Source: Muribaculaceae bacterium (GTDB lineage: Bacteria; Bacteroidota; Bacteroidia; Bacteroidales; Muribaculaceae). From it: a stretch of 64,000 nt of DNA. The notes under the pieces were generated by a model. It did no database searches and was not told the DNA's origin. It saw only the letters and a program-made list of their open reading frames with translations. Positions within the stretch are counted from its first letter, which is position 1. Every line of letters starts with the position of its first letter. The stretch spans positions 202,607-266,606 of the forward strand of contig JAFQAS010000067.1 in NCBI GenBank assembly GCA_017399915.1, given 5' to 3'. The translations under genes were made by a program, and so were the position numbers. Below are positions 48,870 through 56,666 of this stretch, piece by piece.

Positions 48870-50423
48870 TTATAGAGGTATATTACCGTGCTTCTTAGCA
48901 GGATTGGTTACTTTCTTAGTTGCAAGTTGTTGCAATGCACGAATCACGCGGAAACGTGTGTTGCGTGGCTCGATAACGTCATCAATGTAGCCATATTTAG
49001 CTGCATTGTATGGGTTGCAGAACAACTTGTTGTATTCTTGTTCTTTTTCAGCGAGAACTTGAGCAGGATTTTCCGATGCTTTTGCTTCGCGAGCATAAAG
49101 CACTTCAACCGCACCGGCACCACCCATTACAGCGATTTCGGCTGTTGGCCATGCATAGTTCATGTCGCCACGGAGTTGTTTACAGCTCATCACGATGTGG
49201 CTACCACCGTAGCTCTTACGCAATGTAACTGTCACTTTGGGCACTGTAGCTTCACCATAAGCATAAAGAAGTTTAGCACCGTGGAGGATAACACCGTTAT
49301 ATTCTTGTCCTGTACCTGGAAGGAAGCCGGGAACGTCAACAAGAGTTACCAAAGGAATATTGAATGCGTCGCAGAAACGTACGAAGCGAGCACCCTTACG
49401 TGAAGCGTTGCTATCAAGCACACCTGCCAAGAATTTTGGTTGGTTGGCTACGATCCCCACTGCTTGACCATTGAAGCGTGCGAATCCTACGATAAGGTTC
49501 TTAGCATAGTCGCGTTGCACTTCAAGGAATTCGCCGTTGTCGATGATAGCACCGATAACTTCATACATATCGTAAGGCTTGTTAGCTGAGTCAGGAATAA
49601 TTTCATTCAATGAATCTTCAAGACGGTCAATTGGGTCTTCACAAGCTACCAACGGAGCTTCTTCAAGATTGTTTTGTGGAATATAGCTGAAGAGCTTGCG
49701 GATAATTCTCAATGCTTCTTCACCATCTTCGGCTGCAAAGTGAGCCACACCACTCTTTGAAGAGTGTACTTCAGCACCACCAAGAGCATCTTGTGTCACA
49801 TCTTCGCCGGTTACGGTTTTCACCACTTTAGGGCCGGTGAGGAACATGTAAGAGATACCTTTAGTCATGATTGTGAAGTCGGTCAATGCTGGAGAGTAAA
49901 CAGCACCACCGGCACATGGACCGAGGATACCTGAGATTTGAGGTATCACACCCGATGCCATAATATTGCGTTGGAAAATTTCGGCATAACCTGCAAGAGC
50001 GTTGATACCTTCTTGAATACGAGCACCACCCGAGTCGTTAAGACCGATAACTGGAGCACCCATCTTCATTGCCATATCCATCACTTTGCAAATCTTCAAC
50101 GCCATTGTTTCTGACAATGAACCACCAAACACGGTGAAGTCTTGTGCAAACACATAAACAAGGCGGCCGTCGATTGTACCATAACCGGTTACGACACCAT
50201 CGCCCAAGAAACTTTTCTTTTCTTGGCCGAAGTTGGTACAACGATGTTTTACAAACATATCTAATTCTTCGAAAGAGCCTTCATCGAGCAATTGTGCGAT
50301 ACGTTCGCGTGCTGTATATTTGCCTCTTTCGTGTTGTTTTTGGATAGCTTTTTCACCGCCACCCAAACGAGCCTCATTGCGCAATGCGATAAGCTCTTGT
50401 ACTTTAGCAAGTTGATTACTCAT
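48870..50423 (-). CDS. mmdA: Methylmalonyl-CoA decarboxylase/carboxyltransferase, alpha subunit
   Basis: A 517-residue carboxyltransferase of the acyl-CoA carboxylase beta family. The two crotonase-like halves carry [14 protein letters not shown] motif as [22 protein letters not shown] near residue 124, then [15 protein letters not shown], and [19 protein letters not shown] in the second half. It moves CO2 from methylmalonyl-CoA to biotin on MmdC, producing propionyl-CoA. Second gene of the operon. Confidence 0.95.
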   Translation of the reverse strand: MSNQLAKVQELIALRNEARLGGGEKAIQKQHERGKYTARERIAQLLDEGSFEELDMFVKHRCTNFGQEKKSFLGDGVVTGYGTIDGRLVYVFAQDFTVFGGSLSETMALKICKVMDMAMKMGAPVIGLNDSGGARIQEGINALAGYAEIFQRNIMASGVIPQISGILGPCAGGAVYSPALTDFTIMTKGISYMFLTGPKVVKTVTGEDVTQDALGGAEVHSSKSGVAHFAAEDGEEALRIIRKLFSYIPQNNLEEAPLVACEDPIDRLEDSLNEIIPDSANKPYDMYEVIGAIIDNGEFLEVQRDYAKNLIVGFARFNGQAVGIVANQPKFLAGVLDSNASRKGARFVRFCDAFNIPLVTLVDVPGFLPGTGQEYNGVILHGAKLLYAYGEATVPKVTVTLRKSYGGSHIVMSCKQLRGDMNYAWPTAEIAVMGGAGAVEVLYAREAKASENPAQVLAEKEQEYNKLFCNPYNAAKYGYIDDVIEPRNTRFRVIRALQQLATKKVTNPAKKHGNIPL

Positions 50424-50447
50424 TACTATTATTTTGATTGAAATTGA

Positions 50448-50867
50448 TTACTTATTTGGATCTTCGCAAAGTTCGATCAATGCGCCACAAGTTGATTTTG
50501 GGTGAAGGAATGCAATGTTAAGACCTTCAGCACCTTTGCGGGGAGCTTTGTCGATAAGAGCGCAACCTTTTTCTTCAGCTTCGGCCAATGCGTTTGCCAC
50601 GCCGTCTTCCATTGCAAAAGCGATGTGTTGGATACCGCCACGACTGCCATTCTTTGCGATGTATTTTGAAATTGCACTGTCTTCGCTTGTGCCTTCAAGG
50701 AGCTCGATTTTAGTTTGACCTACTTGGAAAAATGCTGTACGCACTTTTTGATCAGCCACCTCTTCGATAGCGAAACATTTTAGACCTAAGATTTTTTCGT
50801 AGAAAGGAATTGCTTCGTCCAAGCTGGGAACTGCAATACCCACGTGTTCAATATGAGAAATATTCAT
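50448..50867 (-). CDS. mce: Methylmalonyl-CoA epimerase
   Basis: A 139-residue glyoxalase-fold enzyme that interconverts (R)- and (S)-methylmalonyl-CoA, feeding the mutase product into decarboxylation. Opens ISHIEHVGIAVPSLDEAIPFYEKIL, includes the metal ligands in GIQHIAF near residue 80 and ends with a glutamate-containing ALIELCEDP. First gene of the operon. Together these genes make the succinate-to-propionate branch except the mutase, which is not in the window. Confidence 0.94.
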   Translation of the reverse strand: MNISHIEHVGIAVPSLDEAIPFYEKILGLKCFAIEEVADQKVRTAFFQVGQTKIELLEGTSEDSAISKYIAKNGSRGGIQHIAFAMEDGVANALAEAEEKGCALIDKAPRKGAEGLNIAFLHPKSTCGALIELCEDPNK

Positions 50868-50962
50868 AATAAAATAATTTATTAAATTGGTTTATAATTA
50901 GTTATCACACAATCACACATGAGAAAAAGGTACAATCTACCCTTTCCCATGCATTTATGTTG

Positions 50963-50991
50963 CAAATATAACAAATTTATTTGAATATCAA
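50963..50991 (-). promoter_or_regulatory. mce: Promoter of the mce-mmd operon
   Basis: Minus-strand TTG (50989-50991), 18-base spacer, TATATTTG (50963-50970), giving a leader of roughly 90 bases. Confidence 0.55.
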
Positions 50992-51150
50992 CCCCAATTT
51001 ACCTATTTTATCACACCTCAAAATAATGGGAAATTAAAAAAAAGAAAAGTGAGAAGAAAAACTGAAGTCCACACAAAAGCCCGGATTAAATAAGTGCTGC
51101 CCTCACATCGTTGGAGTTCTTCCTATAAATCACTAGTTATCAGCAACTTA

Positions 51151-51160
51151 CCCCCCCCCC
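51151..51160. repeat. Homopolymer C10 tract upstream of a lipoprotein gene
   Basis: Ten C in a row in an AT-rich region, 52 bases before the -7 element and 88 bases before the ATG of the lipoprotein gene. Confidence 0.8.
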
Positions 51161-51212
51161 GAAAAAATACAAAAATAATTTTGATATTTCAATTTTATTA
51201 TATACATTTGCA

Positions 51213-51220
51213 TCATCAAC
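51213..51220 (+). promoter_or_regulatory. -7 element of the lipoprotein gene
   Basis: TACATTTG, 28 bases before the ATG. The only good TTTG upstream (51180-51183) is 29 bases away, which is too long for a normal promoter. Confidence 0.5.
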
Positions 51221-51248
51221 TATTTATCTTTTAACCACTTAATACACC

Positions 51249-52079
51249 ATGACTATGCGAAAATTTCAATTACTTTCCATTTGCTTTTTAGCATGCTCTG
51301 CTATATTGTTCACGGCATGCAGCGATGACGACGAACCTTGCACCAATTCACAAAGACCCGATTTTTCTGTTTCATTCTTCGAAGATGGAAATAACAACCC
51401 TATTAAAGAAACAAAATTCTTCCTCCCGGCTTATGACGATAGCATATCTGATTTGAGCAATACCACTGGCATTCACTATAAAATCGCCAATTGCGCCAAT
51501 GGGCACAATCACACCGACATTACTGTTGATTATATCTATTCAGGCAATTTAAAAATAAAAATCTTCCCCAACCCCACCGACGTATCTTGTGGCAAAATCA
51601 TTTTTTGGGCACCTATTGGGAGTGAATGTAAAAGAAACGAACAGATTCGTCTATATGTAACCGATGAAAAAAACAATACATCGATTACGAGTTTACATAT
51701 AAATGTTGTTCCCCCTCAACTAAATAGCATTCTTCGTATGGGAGATAATGAACTAATTGTATACGAACGAGATGAAGCCAATGGCACATACAAAGCTTAT
51801 TGTGCTTTAGGTAATTCACGGACCGGACAGCATATTGGTAATAGCTATAAAGTTAATGTTTCTTGGAGTAATTTGCCAAATATTGATGAAGCTAAATATT
51901 TTTTACAAAATGTCTATAACAATCAAAAAGACAAAGTAAAAGGCATTTGGTATCTTCAGAATAACTTGCGTTATGTTATGCTAAACGATGGTACTTATCA
52001 GTCTCTTCGTTATAGTGGCAAAGAATTAGAAGAATCTTATTTAGTCCTTCAAATCTACGATTATTATATCCCCAACTAA
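51249..52079 (+). CDS. Putative surface lipoprotein, unknown function
   Basis: A 276-residue lipoprotein (lipobox FTAC, Cys24 counting from the first Met; Met3 is an alternative start). An acidic SDDDEP segment follows the cysteine, resembling the surface-export signal of Bacteroidetes lipoproteins. The remainder looks beta-rich with Ig-like features (VDYIYSGNLKIKIFPNPT; LYVTDEKNNTSITSLHINVV). No family assigned. Preceded by the C10 tract. Confidence 0.7.
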   Translation: MTMRKFQLLSICFLACSAILFTACSDDDEPCTNSQRPDFSVSFFEDGNNNPIKETKFFLPAYDDSISDLSNTTGIHYKIANCANGHNHTDITVDYIYSGNLKIKIFPNPTDVSCGKIIFWAPIGSECKRNEQIRLYVTDEKNNTSITSLHINVVPPQLNSILRMGDNELIVYERDEANGTYKAYCALGNSRTGQHIGNSYKVNVSWSNLPNIDEAKYFLQNVYNNQKDKVKGIWYLQNNLRYVMLNDGTYQSLRYSGKELEESYLVLQIYDYYIPN

Positions 52080-52091
52080 GCAACTGATAAC

Positions 52092-52352
52092 AAAAACGAA
52101 GGGGGTGTGTCAAAATTAACCCCTCCGGCACTTCGTGCCACCTCCCCTAAAAATTTTTCAAATTTTCATAGGAGGAGCCGCCAAGATTATTGACATAAGT
52201 ATTATTAGCTCTCCCTCTGATTGCAAGGCAATTAGGGGGAGTACGGCGTAGCCGGGAGGGGGTTGGAACACAAACTCATTTTAAGAAGATGATTAAATAA
52301 AATAAGGGAATGCGTCAAATCTTTGAATTTTGACACACCCCCATTCGTTTTT
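52092..52352. terminator. Terminator hairpin split by a structured repeat
   Basis: Arm AAAAACGAAGGGGGTGTG with following TCAAAATT (52092-52117) pairs with its complement at 52326-52352 (one extra base), ending in six T at 52348-52353. It lies between convergent genes as a terminator should, but the loop holds about 200 bases of repeat C. Confidence 0.65.
52101..52342. repeat. Structured intergenic repeat, copy C
   Basis: Core 52118-52265. Read on the minus strand, its first 30 bases (CCCCCTCCCGGCTACGCCGT and ACTCCCCCTAA) and CAGAGGGAGAGCTA match copy A, while the loop between them differs in sequence but still forms a stem (TTGC/GCAA versus ATTTT/AAAAT). It ends GTGCCGGAGGGGTTAA. Further stems include GGCAC-ttc-GTGCC and CTCCCCT...AGGAGGAG. 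Confidence 0.75.
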
Positions 52353-52371
52353 TATAGCAATTCGAAATCCA

Positions 52372-53463
52372 TTACTTCCCCACCAAATTAGGCACAAAGC
52401 GTTTAATCAGCAAAATTACCGGTATCGATGCAGCAATTACAATAACATACGACACTACCCCTTGAATCATCAACGACATATCATCGACGCCGGTTAAACC
52501 TACCTTGGGCAACACTTTTGATGCCGCCAACAATATAGTACCATGCACACATAGAATCGTCAATGAGTTCTGACCGATAAACAACAATAATTTTTTCTTA
52601 TTAACCCATTTATCTACCAGCATCGACAACCCTATCAACGCCATCGACATCAACAACGCATTAGCAAAAAACAGCCCCCAATTTCCGAATGCGCCAACCG
52701 ACATTTCCACATGGGCACATGCCGGATTTAACGACTCGGGTAAATTCATATATGCGGTAAAACCTGTCACCACAAACAACACTACGACTGTCACTATCAA
52801 CAAAATTTGTTTTTTAGTAGAGTAGGCACAGGTGTATACTAAATCATTGCTAATGCGATCTATAAGTGCATCTGAACCTTTAAAAGAATCTATCATCCGA
52901 CGAAAACAATAGCCGGCAAACATAAACACAGCTCCCACCAATGCCATATCAAAATTCAACGGATAGCCATATTTTGCTATCATCGGTTGACCTTCTTTCA
53001 GCATTTCACATGCTTTGGCGCCGACAAGCATCACCGCCACTCCGGCTATCAAAATCCACGCTTTATGCTTCGACCGGTTGCCAATATTCATCAACAACGA
53101 AAACACCAACACCGCCGCAAAGAAGCATGGTAAAAACCACAACACAGTATAAGTGCCGGCCATTTCCAACGCATTACGGCTTCCATACGCAATATAAGCC
53201 CAACTACTCATCTCCCCACTGCAAAATATCAGTGCAAACAGCAAAAACGGCACATATATAGTCTTGATTTTCTTCATCAAAAAATCCTTATCAATCTTTT
53301 GAGCCCGATAGGTATAACCCGATAGCACAAAAAACAGTGGCATGTGAAAAGCATAAATCCATTGTAGCACCTCATCGGGCATTTGCATATGACCAAATAT
53401 CACCAACGAGATACCCAACCACTTACACACATCTACATAATCCAATCGCTTCACTTTTTCCAT
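52372..53463 (-). CDS. Acyltransferase family 3 membrane protein
   Basis: A 363-residue, about 10-helix membrane acyltransferase. The family signature KRLDYVDVCKWLGISLVIFGHM opens the protein, with HMPLFFVLSGY near residue 40. Such enzymes O-acetylate or otherwise acylate surface sugars. The start overlaps the upstream gene by 13 bases in a different frame, so translation may be coupled. Confidence 0.9.
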   Translation of the reverse strand: MEKVKRLDYVDVCKWLGISLVIFGHMQMPDEVLQWIYAFHMPLFFVLSGYTYRAQKIDKDFLMKKIKTIYVPFLLFALIFCSGEMSSWAYIAYGSRNALEMAGTYTVLWFLPCFFAAVLVFSLLMNIGNRSKHKAWILIAGVAVMLVGAKACEMLKEGQPMIAKYGYPLNFDMALVGAVFMFAGYCFRRMIDSFKGSDALIDRISNDLVYTCAYSTKKQILLIVTVVVLFVVTGFTAYMNLPESLNPACAHVEMSVGAFGNWGLFFANALLMSMALIGLSMLVDKWVNKKKLLLFIGQNSLTILCVHGTILLAASKVLPKVGLTGVDDMSLMIQGVVSYVIVIAASIPVILLIKRFVPNLVGK

Positions 53464-54404
53464 ATCTCTCGTTCTAAATCATATGATTTAAATTCAAATT
53501 TACCACCAGGCTTTGGCTTAATCGCTCGCACTTGCCCGGCATTATTGCAAATTTTCCCCATTTTCAAAAGATAGTTGCCTTCATAATTAAACTCAATCAT
53601 GTAAGGCAGAAACGCCTGATACATAATAGAACCCCATTGAGAAAGTATATATAGTCCAACGATGTCCTTATCAATTAATCTTATCCCCAATAATTTATTA
53701 TCAGGATATGGTTTATCCTCATAATACCGTTCAATTGCGCCTGCCGCAGGAAAAAACAACCGATTCCCATTTATACGGCTGGTTATTATCAGGCCAGTTT
53801 GCCCCCTAAATACTGCCAATGATGGGTCTGCACACCTATCTGGATTCGTTTCATAATACCAATAACTGATATCTCCTGCCACCCTAAATAGTTCAAATAA
53901 ATACTCATATCGTGGCATACGCCAATCTTCGCCCCACTCATGCGTAGCTACATCATATTGAGTTCCTTCGATATTACAATCGTTGCTAATACGTTCGAAA
54001 TCATCTAAGGAAATAGGAAACGATGCATCTCCCGATATATTTCTGGCGATAGTATCTCCATAGCAATAATAATCACCATATTCCTCTGGCGATGATGCTC
54101 CAATATTATATCCTGCCCATATCGTTCCACTGGGTAATCCCATATCAACTTCCTTTTCGGTATTTACTCCATGCTTGTCAAAGGTTACAACTAAATCATT
54201 CGTCAACTGTGTAACATACACCGAGTCCCCCGAATACAAATGTTGCTCATATCCACCTTTGGCATTCATCACATATTCGATACTATCTACATCCTCATCA
54301 TTAAATATCCTCGGAATATCAGTATTAATCCACACCGAATTTACTCGCCCGTAGATATATGATGAGACCATAGCCAAAGCTATTAATATTGCTATCCGTT
54401 TCAT
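53451..54404 (-). CDS. Secreted protein with Fibrobacter-paralogous-domain-like (FISUMP) region
   Basis: A 317-residue exported protein (signal KRIAILIALAMVSSYIYG). Residues about 80-240 carry EVDMGLPSGTIWAGYNIGASSPEEYG then WGEDWRMPRYEYLFEL, the pattern of the Fibrobacter succinogenes major paralogous domain seen in many Bacteroidetes surface proteins. Function unknown. Its ATG overlaps the stop of the upstream gene (ATGA), and its end overlaps the acyltransferase gene. Confidence 0.75.
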   Translation of the reverse strand: MKRIAILIALAMVSSYIYGRVNSVWINTDIPRIFNDEDVDSIEYVMNAKGGYEQHLYSGDSVYVTQLTNDLVVTFDKHGVNTEKEVDMGLPSGTIWAGYNIGASSPEEYGDYYCYGDTIARNISGDASFPISLDDFERISNDCNIEGTQYDVATHEWGEDWRMPRYEYLFELFRVAGDISYWYYETNPDRCADPSLAVFRGQTGLIITSRINGNRLFFPAAGAIERYYEDKPYPDNKLLGIRLIDKDIVGLYILSQWGSIMYQAFLPYMIEFNYEGNYLLKMGKICNNAGQVRAIKPKPGGKFEFKSYDLEREIWKK

Positions 54405-54877
54405 TTTGTTTTCACTATTTTAGTACTTATTCCGTTTACTATCACGATATATATCCCTTTTGGATATTTTTCAAGCGACATAATATATTCTCCCTCTGCA
54501 ACTTCAGATGCAAGCAACACTCCTTCCACCGAATAAAATGCTATATCACTATCTTTGGGCAGATTGCGAAACACCAGCATATTGCCCTCCTGCTCCATTT
54601 CAGCCCCTGAATGCAACACAGTCCCTACTCCGTCAACATTACCGCTAAACGCAAATCGAGAAACACTATCACGCTCTATCTCCAATGCATTCATCGCCGT
54701 GGTAATTTTCAGTTTTCCATCGGCAATCTTCACAATAGGCATCTCTTGCAAAGGAACCTCTATTGTAGTTCCATCAACCATATAAACCACTATAAACTCC
54801 CTCTCGGTCGCATTCGACATCAATATAAACATTGACATCAAACAAATCGTCAATATCCGTTTCATAGTTATCCTCAT
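54401..54877 (-). CDS. Small exported protein with T9SS-like C-terminal sorting region
   Basis: A 158-residue protein with signal peptide (start at 54877 or 54865). The last 50 residues (DIAFYSVEGVLLASEVAEGE, then LEKYPKGIYIVIVNG and KIVKTK) look like a type A T9SS C-terminal domain, which would target the protein to the cell surface. The central part (FIVVYMVDGTTIEVPL) resembles the short cargo regions seen on such carriers. Start and stop codons overlap with both neighbours (ATGA), indicating translational coupling. Confidence 0.65.
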   Translation of the reverse strand: MRITMKRILTICLMSMFILMSNATEREFIVVYMVDGTTIEVPLQEMPIVKIADGKLKITTAMNALEIERDSVSRFAFSGNVDGVGTVLHSGAEMEQEGNMLVFRNLPKDSDIAFYSVEGVLLASEVAEGEYIMSLEKYPKGIYIVIVNGISTKIVKTK

Positions 54878-56580
54878 TTAAATTCAATAAATTCATATCC
54901 GGAGTCTTTTATCTTGTACAATTGAAATGTATCTCCAATCGGACGCACATGATACACGCCACTCTCAGTCAATGTCATCTTCTTTCCTTCTGCATTTGTT
55001 ATCACTATCTTGGAGCCGGCCGAAATCTTGCACACTAATGCGAAATCCAAATTTGCTCCCCCCAAACTATGTTCGGTTGCAATATTCAAAGTTGAGTTAT
55101 CATTTACCGTGATAAAAGCCTTATCACTCAACACCTTTTGGTCGCCTACATTCGCAAAAAACAAATCATTGAAATTCATTTTTTGTACCACTCCACCACG
55201 CGGAGCAGTCTTTGAAGCCCCCACATAGATTTGTTTTATCTCAGCCGCGCCAACTGTGCTTCGTGTCAATAACTTCACATTTTCACTATTCTTATCCAAT
55301 GCATTATTCAACGGATTATATGCGCCATTCTCATTCAAGATATAGAGACGGTCATATCCCGCAAAATATCCCAATCCATTATCGGTAAAATTAGCATGCA
55401 TCTCAATATGATTACACCTTGTTGCCTTTACCGATGAATATGGGATTTGGCTTTTAAAGCTAAAATTCAAATATCCACATTGTGTGAGATCAATCCATGG
55501 TTGACCAATTGGCACATATCCTTCACTCAATCTTATATCATTAAAGTTATTGTGCCATGCATTATATAAAGTAATAGCCTTGCATTTAATATTTCCTTCC
55601 CCCTCAAAGCCGATACTATTAAACACATTACCATTTATCACACCTATCGTATTTTTATATTTATCATCAACAGGAGTCGAATATATCCCATATCGACACA
55701 TCAATCGCCCGCCGTTAAATTGATTTTCATTCACCCACGTGCGACGACCATTATAATCACTTGTCATTCCTTTTACCATATCGATATAAATCCCATATTC
55801 ACCTATAACATACTGCCACGATATTCTACAATATTGGACTCCACGATATTTATCATTATCTCCGGCTTTATGAGTTGGAACAATATCAAATGCCTTATTA
55901 AAATACAATATCTTATCAATATTTATATTTGCATTATACACGTTGCCGGTAAACTGCACTCCACTACCTATAAATTTTGCAGATTGATTATGTGAAACAC
56001 CTTTATTATGTCGTAATTCAAATATATCCAATTCTATATTTTGATTGGTCAATTCAATCGCCGCTCTACTTCCATCATAAGCCAAAGATCCTTCACATCG
56101 CAATTTTTGTCCAAATCCCATCACAATTGTTCCGTTGGTCAAATATCGTAGATTTTCAAGCACAACCCACGATGTGCCGGCATTTTGCAACGCCCGGTTT
56201 ATCGCAGGAGCATCATCTGAGTTCCCATCTCCTTTTGCGCCCCACCAATGAGCCGACACCTCGCCATTGGCAATAGCACCTTTGTCAAAGTTTACTTTTT
56301 CACCAAATATCTGATACTTCGGTGCATCAATCATCAAACGCGAGCCTTTTATTGTTCCGGAGCCCACAAGCGCACCTCCCTCAAATTTCAATATGGAACC
56401 TGCCGCAAGTGTCACATCACCCGAAAGCGAGCAATCACCCTCGATTATATACATAGCCTGCCCTTTTTCCACTGCCGCATTAAAACTTCCTTGCGACACT
56501 CGCTTAACCGTCATTGCATTAGAAGCCAAAACTATACTACATAGCAACCATATAAAAATCACTAACCGTTTTATTCTCAT
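54874..56580 (-). CDS. Exported parallel-beta-helix protein (pectate-lyase-like)
   Basis: The start at 56580 (MRIKRLVIFIWLLCSIVLASNA) gives a normal signal peptide; the longer reading adds sixteen unlikely residues. A short LSGDVTLAAGSILKFEGGALVGSG region precedes HWWGAKGDGNSDDAPAINRALQNAG, the N-terminal signature of pectate-lyase-3/GH28-type beta-helix proteins, and Asn/Gly-rich coils extend to about 480. The C-terminus is beta-rich. No catalytic triad could be identified, so enzymatic function is uncertain. Overlaps the next gene by four bases. Confidence 0.75.
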   Translation of the reverse strand: MRIKRLVIFIWLLCSIVLASNAMTVKRVSQGSFNAAVEKGQAMYIIEGDCSLSGDVTLAAGSILKFEGGALVGSGTIKGSRLMIDAPKYQIFGEKVNFDKGAIANGEVSAHWWGAKGDGNSDDAPAINRALQNAGTSWVVLENLRYLTNGTIVMGFGQKLRCEGSLAYDGSRAAIELTNQNIELDIFELRHNKGVSHNQSAKFIGSGVQFTGNVYNANINIDKILYFNKAFDIVPTHKAGDNDKYRGVQYCRISWQYVIGEYGIYIDMVKGMTSDYNGRRTWVNENQFNGGRLMCRYGIYSTPVDDKYKNTIGVINGNVFNSIGFEGEGNIKCKAITLYNAWHNNFNDIRLSEGYVPIGQPWIDLTQCGYLNFSFKSQIPYSSVKATRCNHIEMHANFTDNGLGYFAGYDRLYILNENGAYNPLNNALDKNSENVKLLTRSTVGAAEIKQIYVGASKTAPRGGVVQKMNFNDLFFANVGDQKVLSDKAFITVNDNSTLNIATEHSLGGANLDFALVCKISAGSKIVITNAEGKKMTLTESGVYHVRPIGDTFQLYKIKDSGYEFIEFK

Positions 56581-56666
56581 AAATATTTTCACTATTTGCA
56601 AAGTTAATAAAAAACAATTGTCCAACAACGCAAATATCCAATTTATACTGCTATATTAGAGCAACA

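Larger units (their letters stand above)
50868..51248. other. Intergenic region between divergent mce and lipoprotein genes
   Basis: Contains the mce promoter (50963-50991), a C10 tract (51151-51160) and a plus-strand -7 element TACATTTG (51213-51220). No ORF. Confidence 0.65.
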
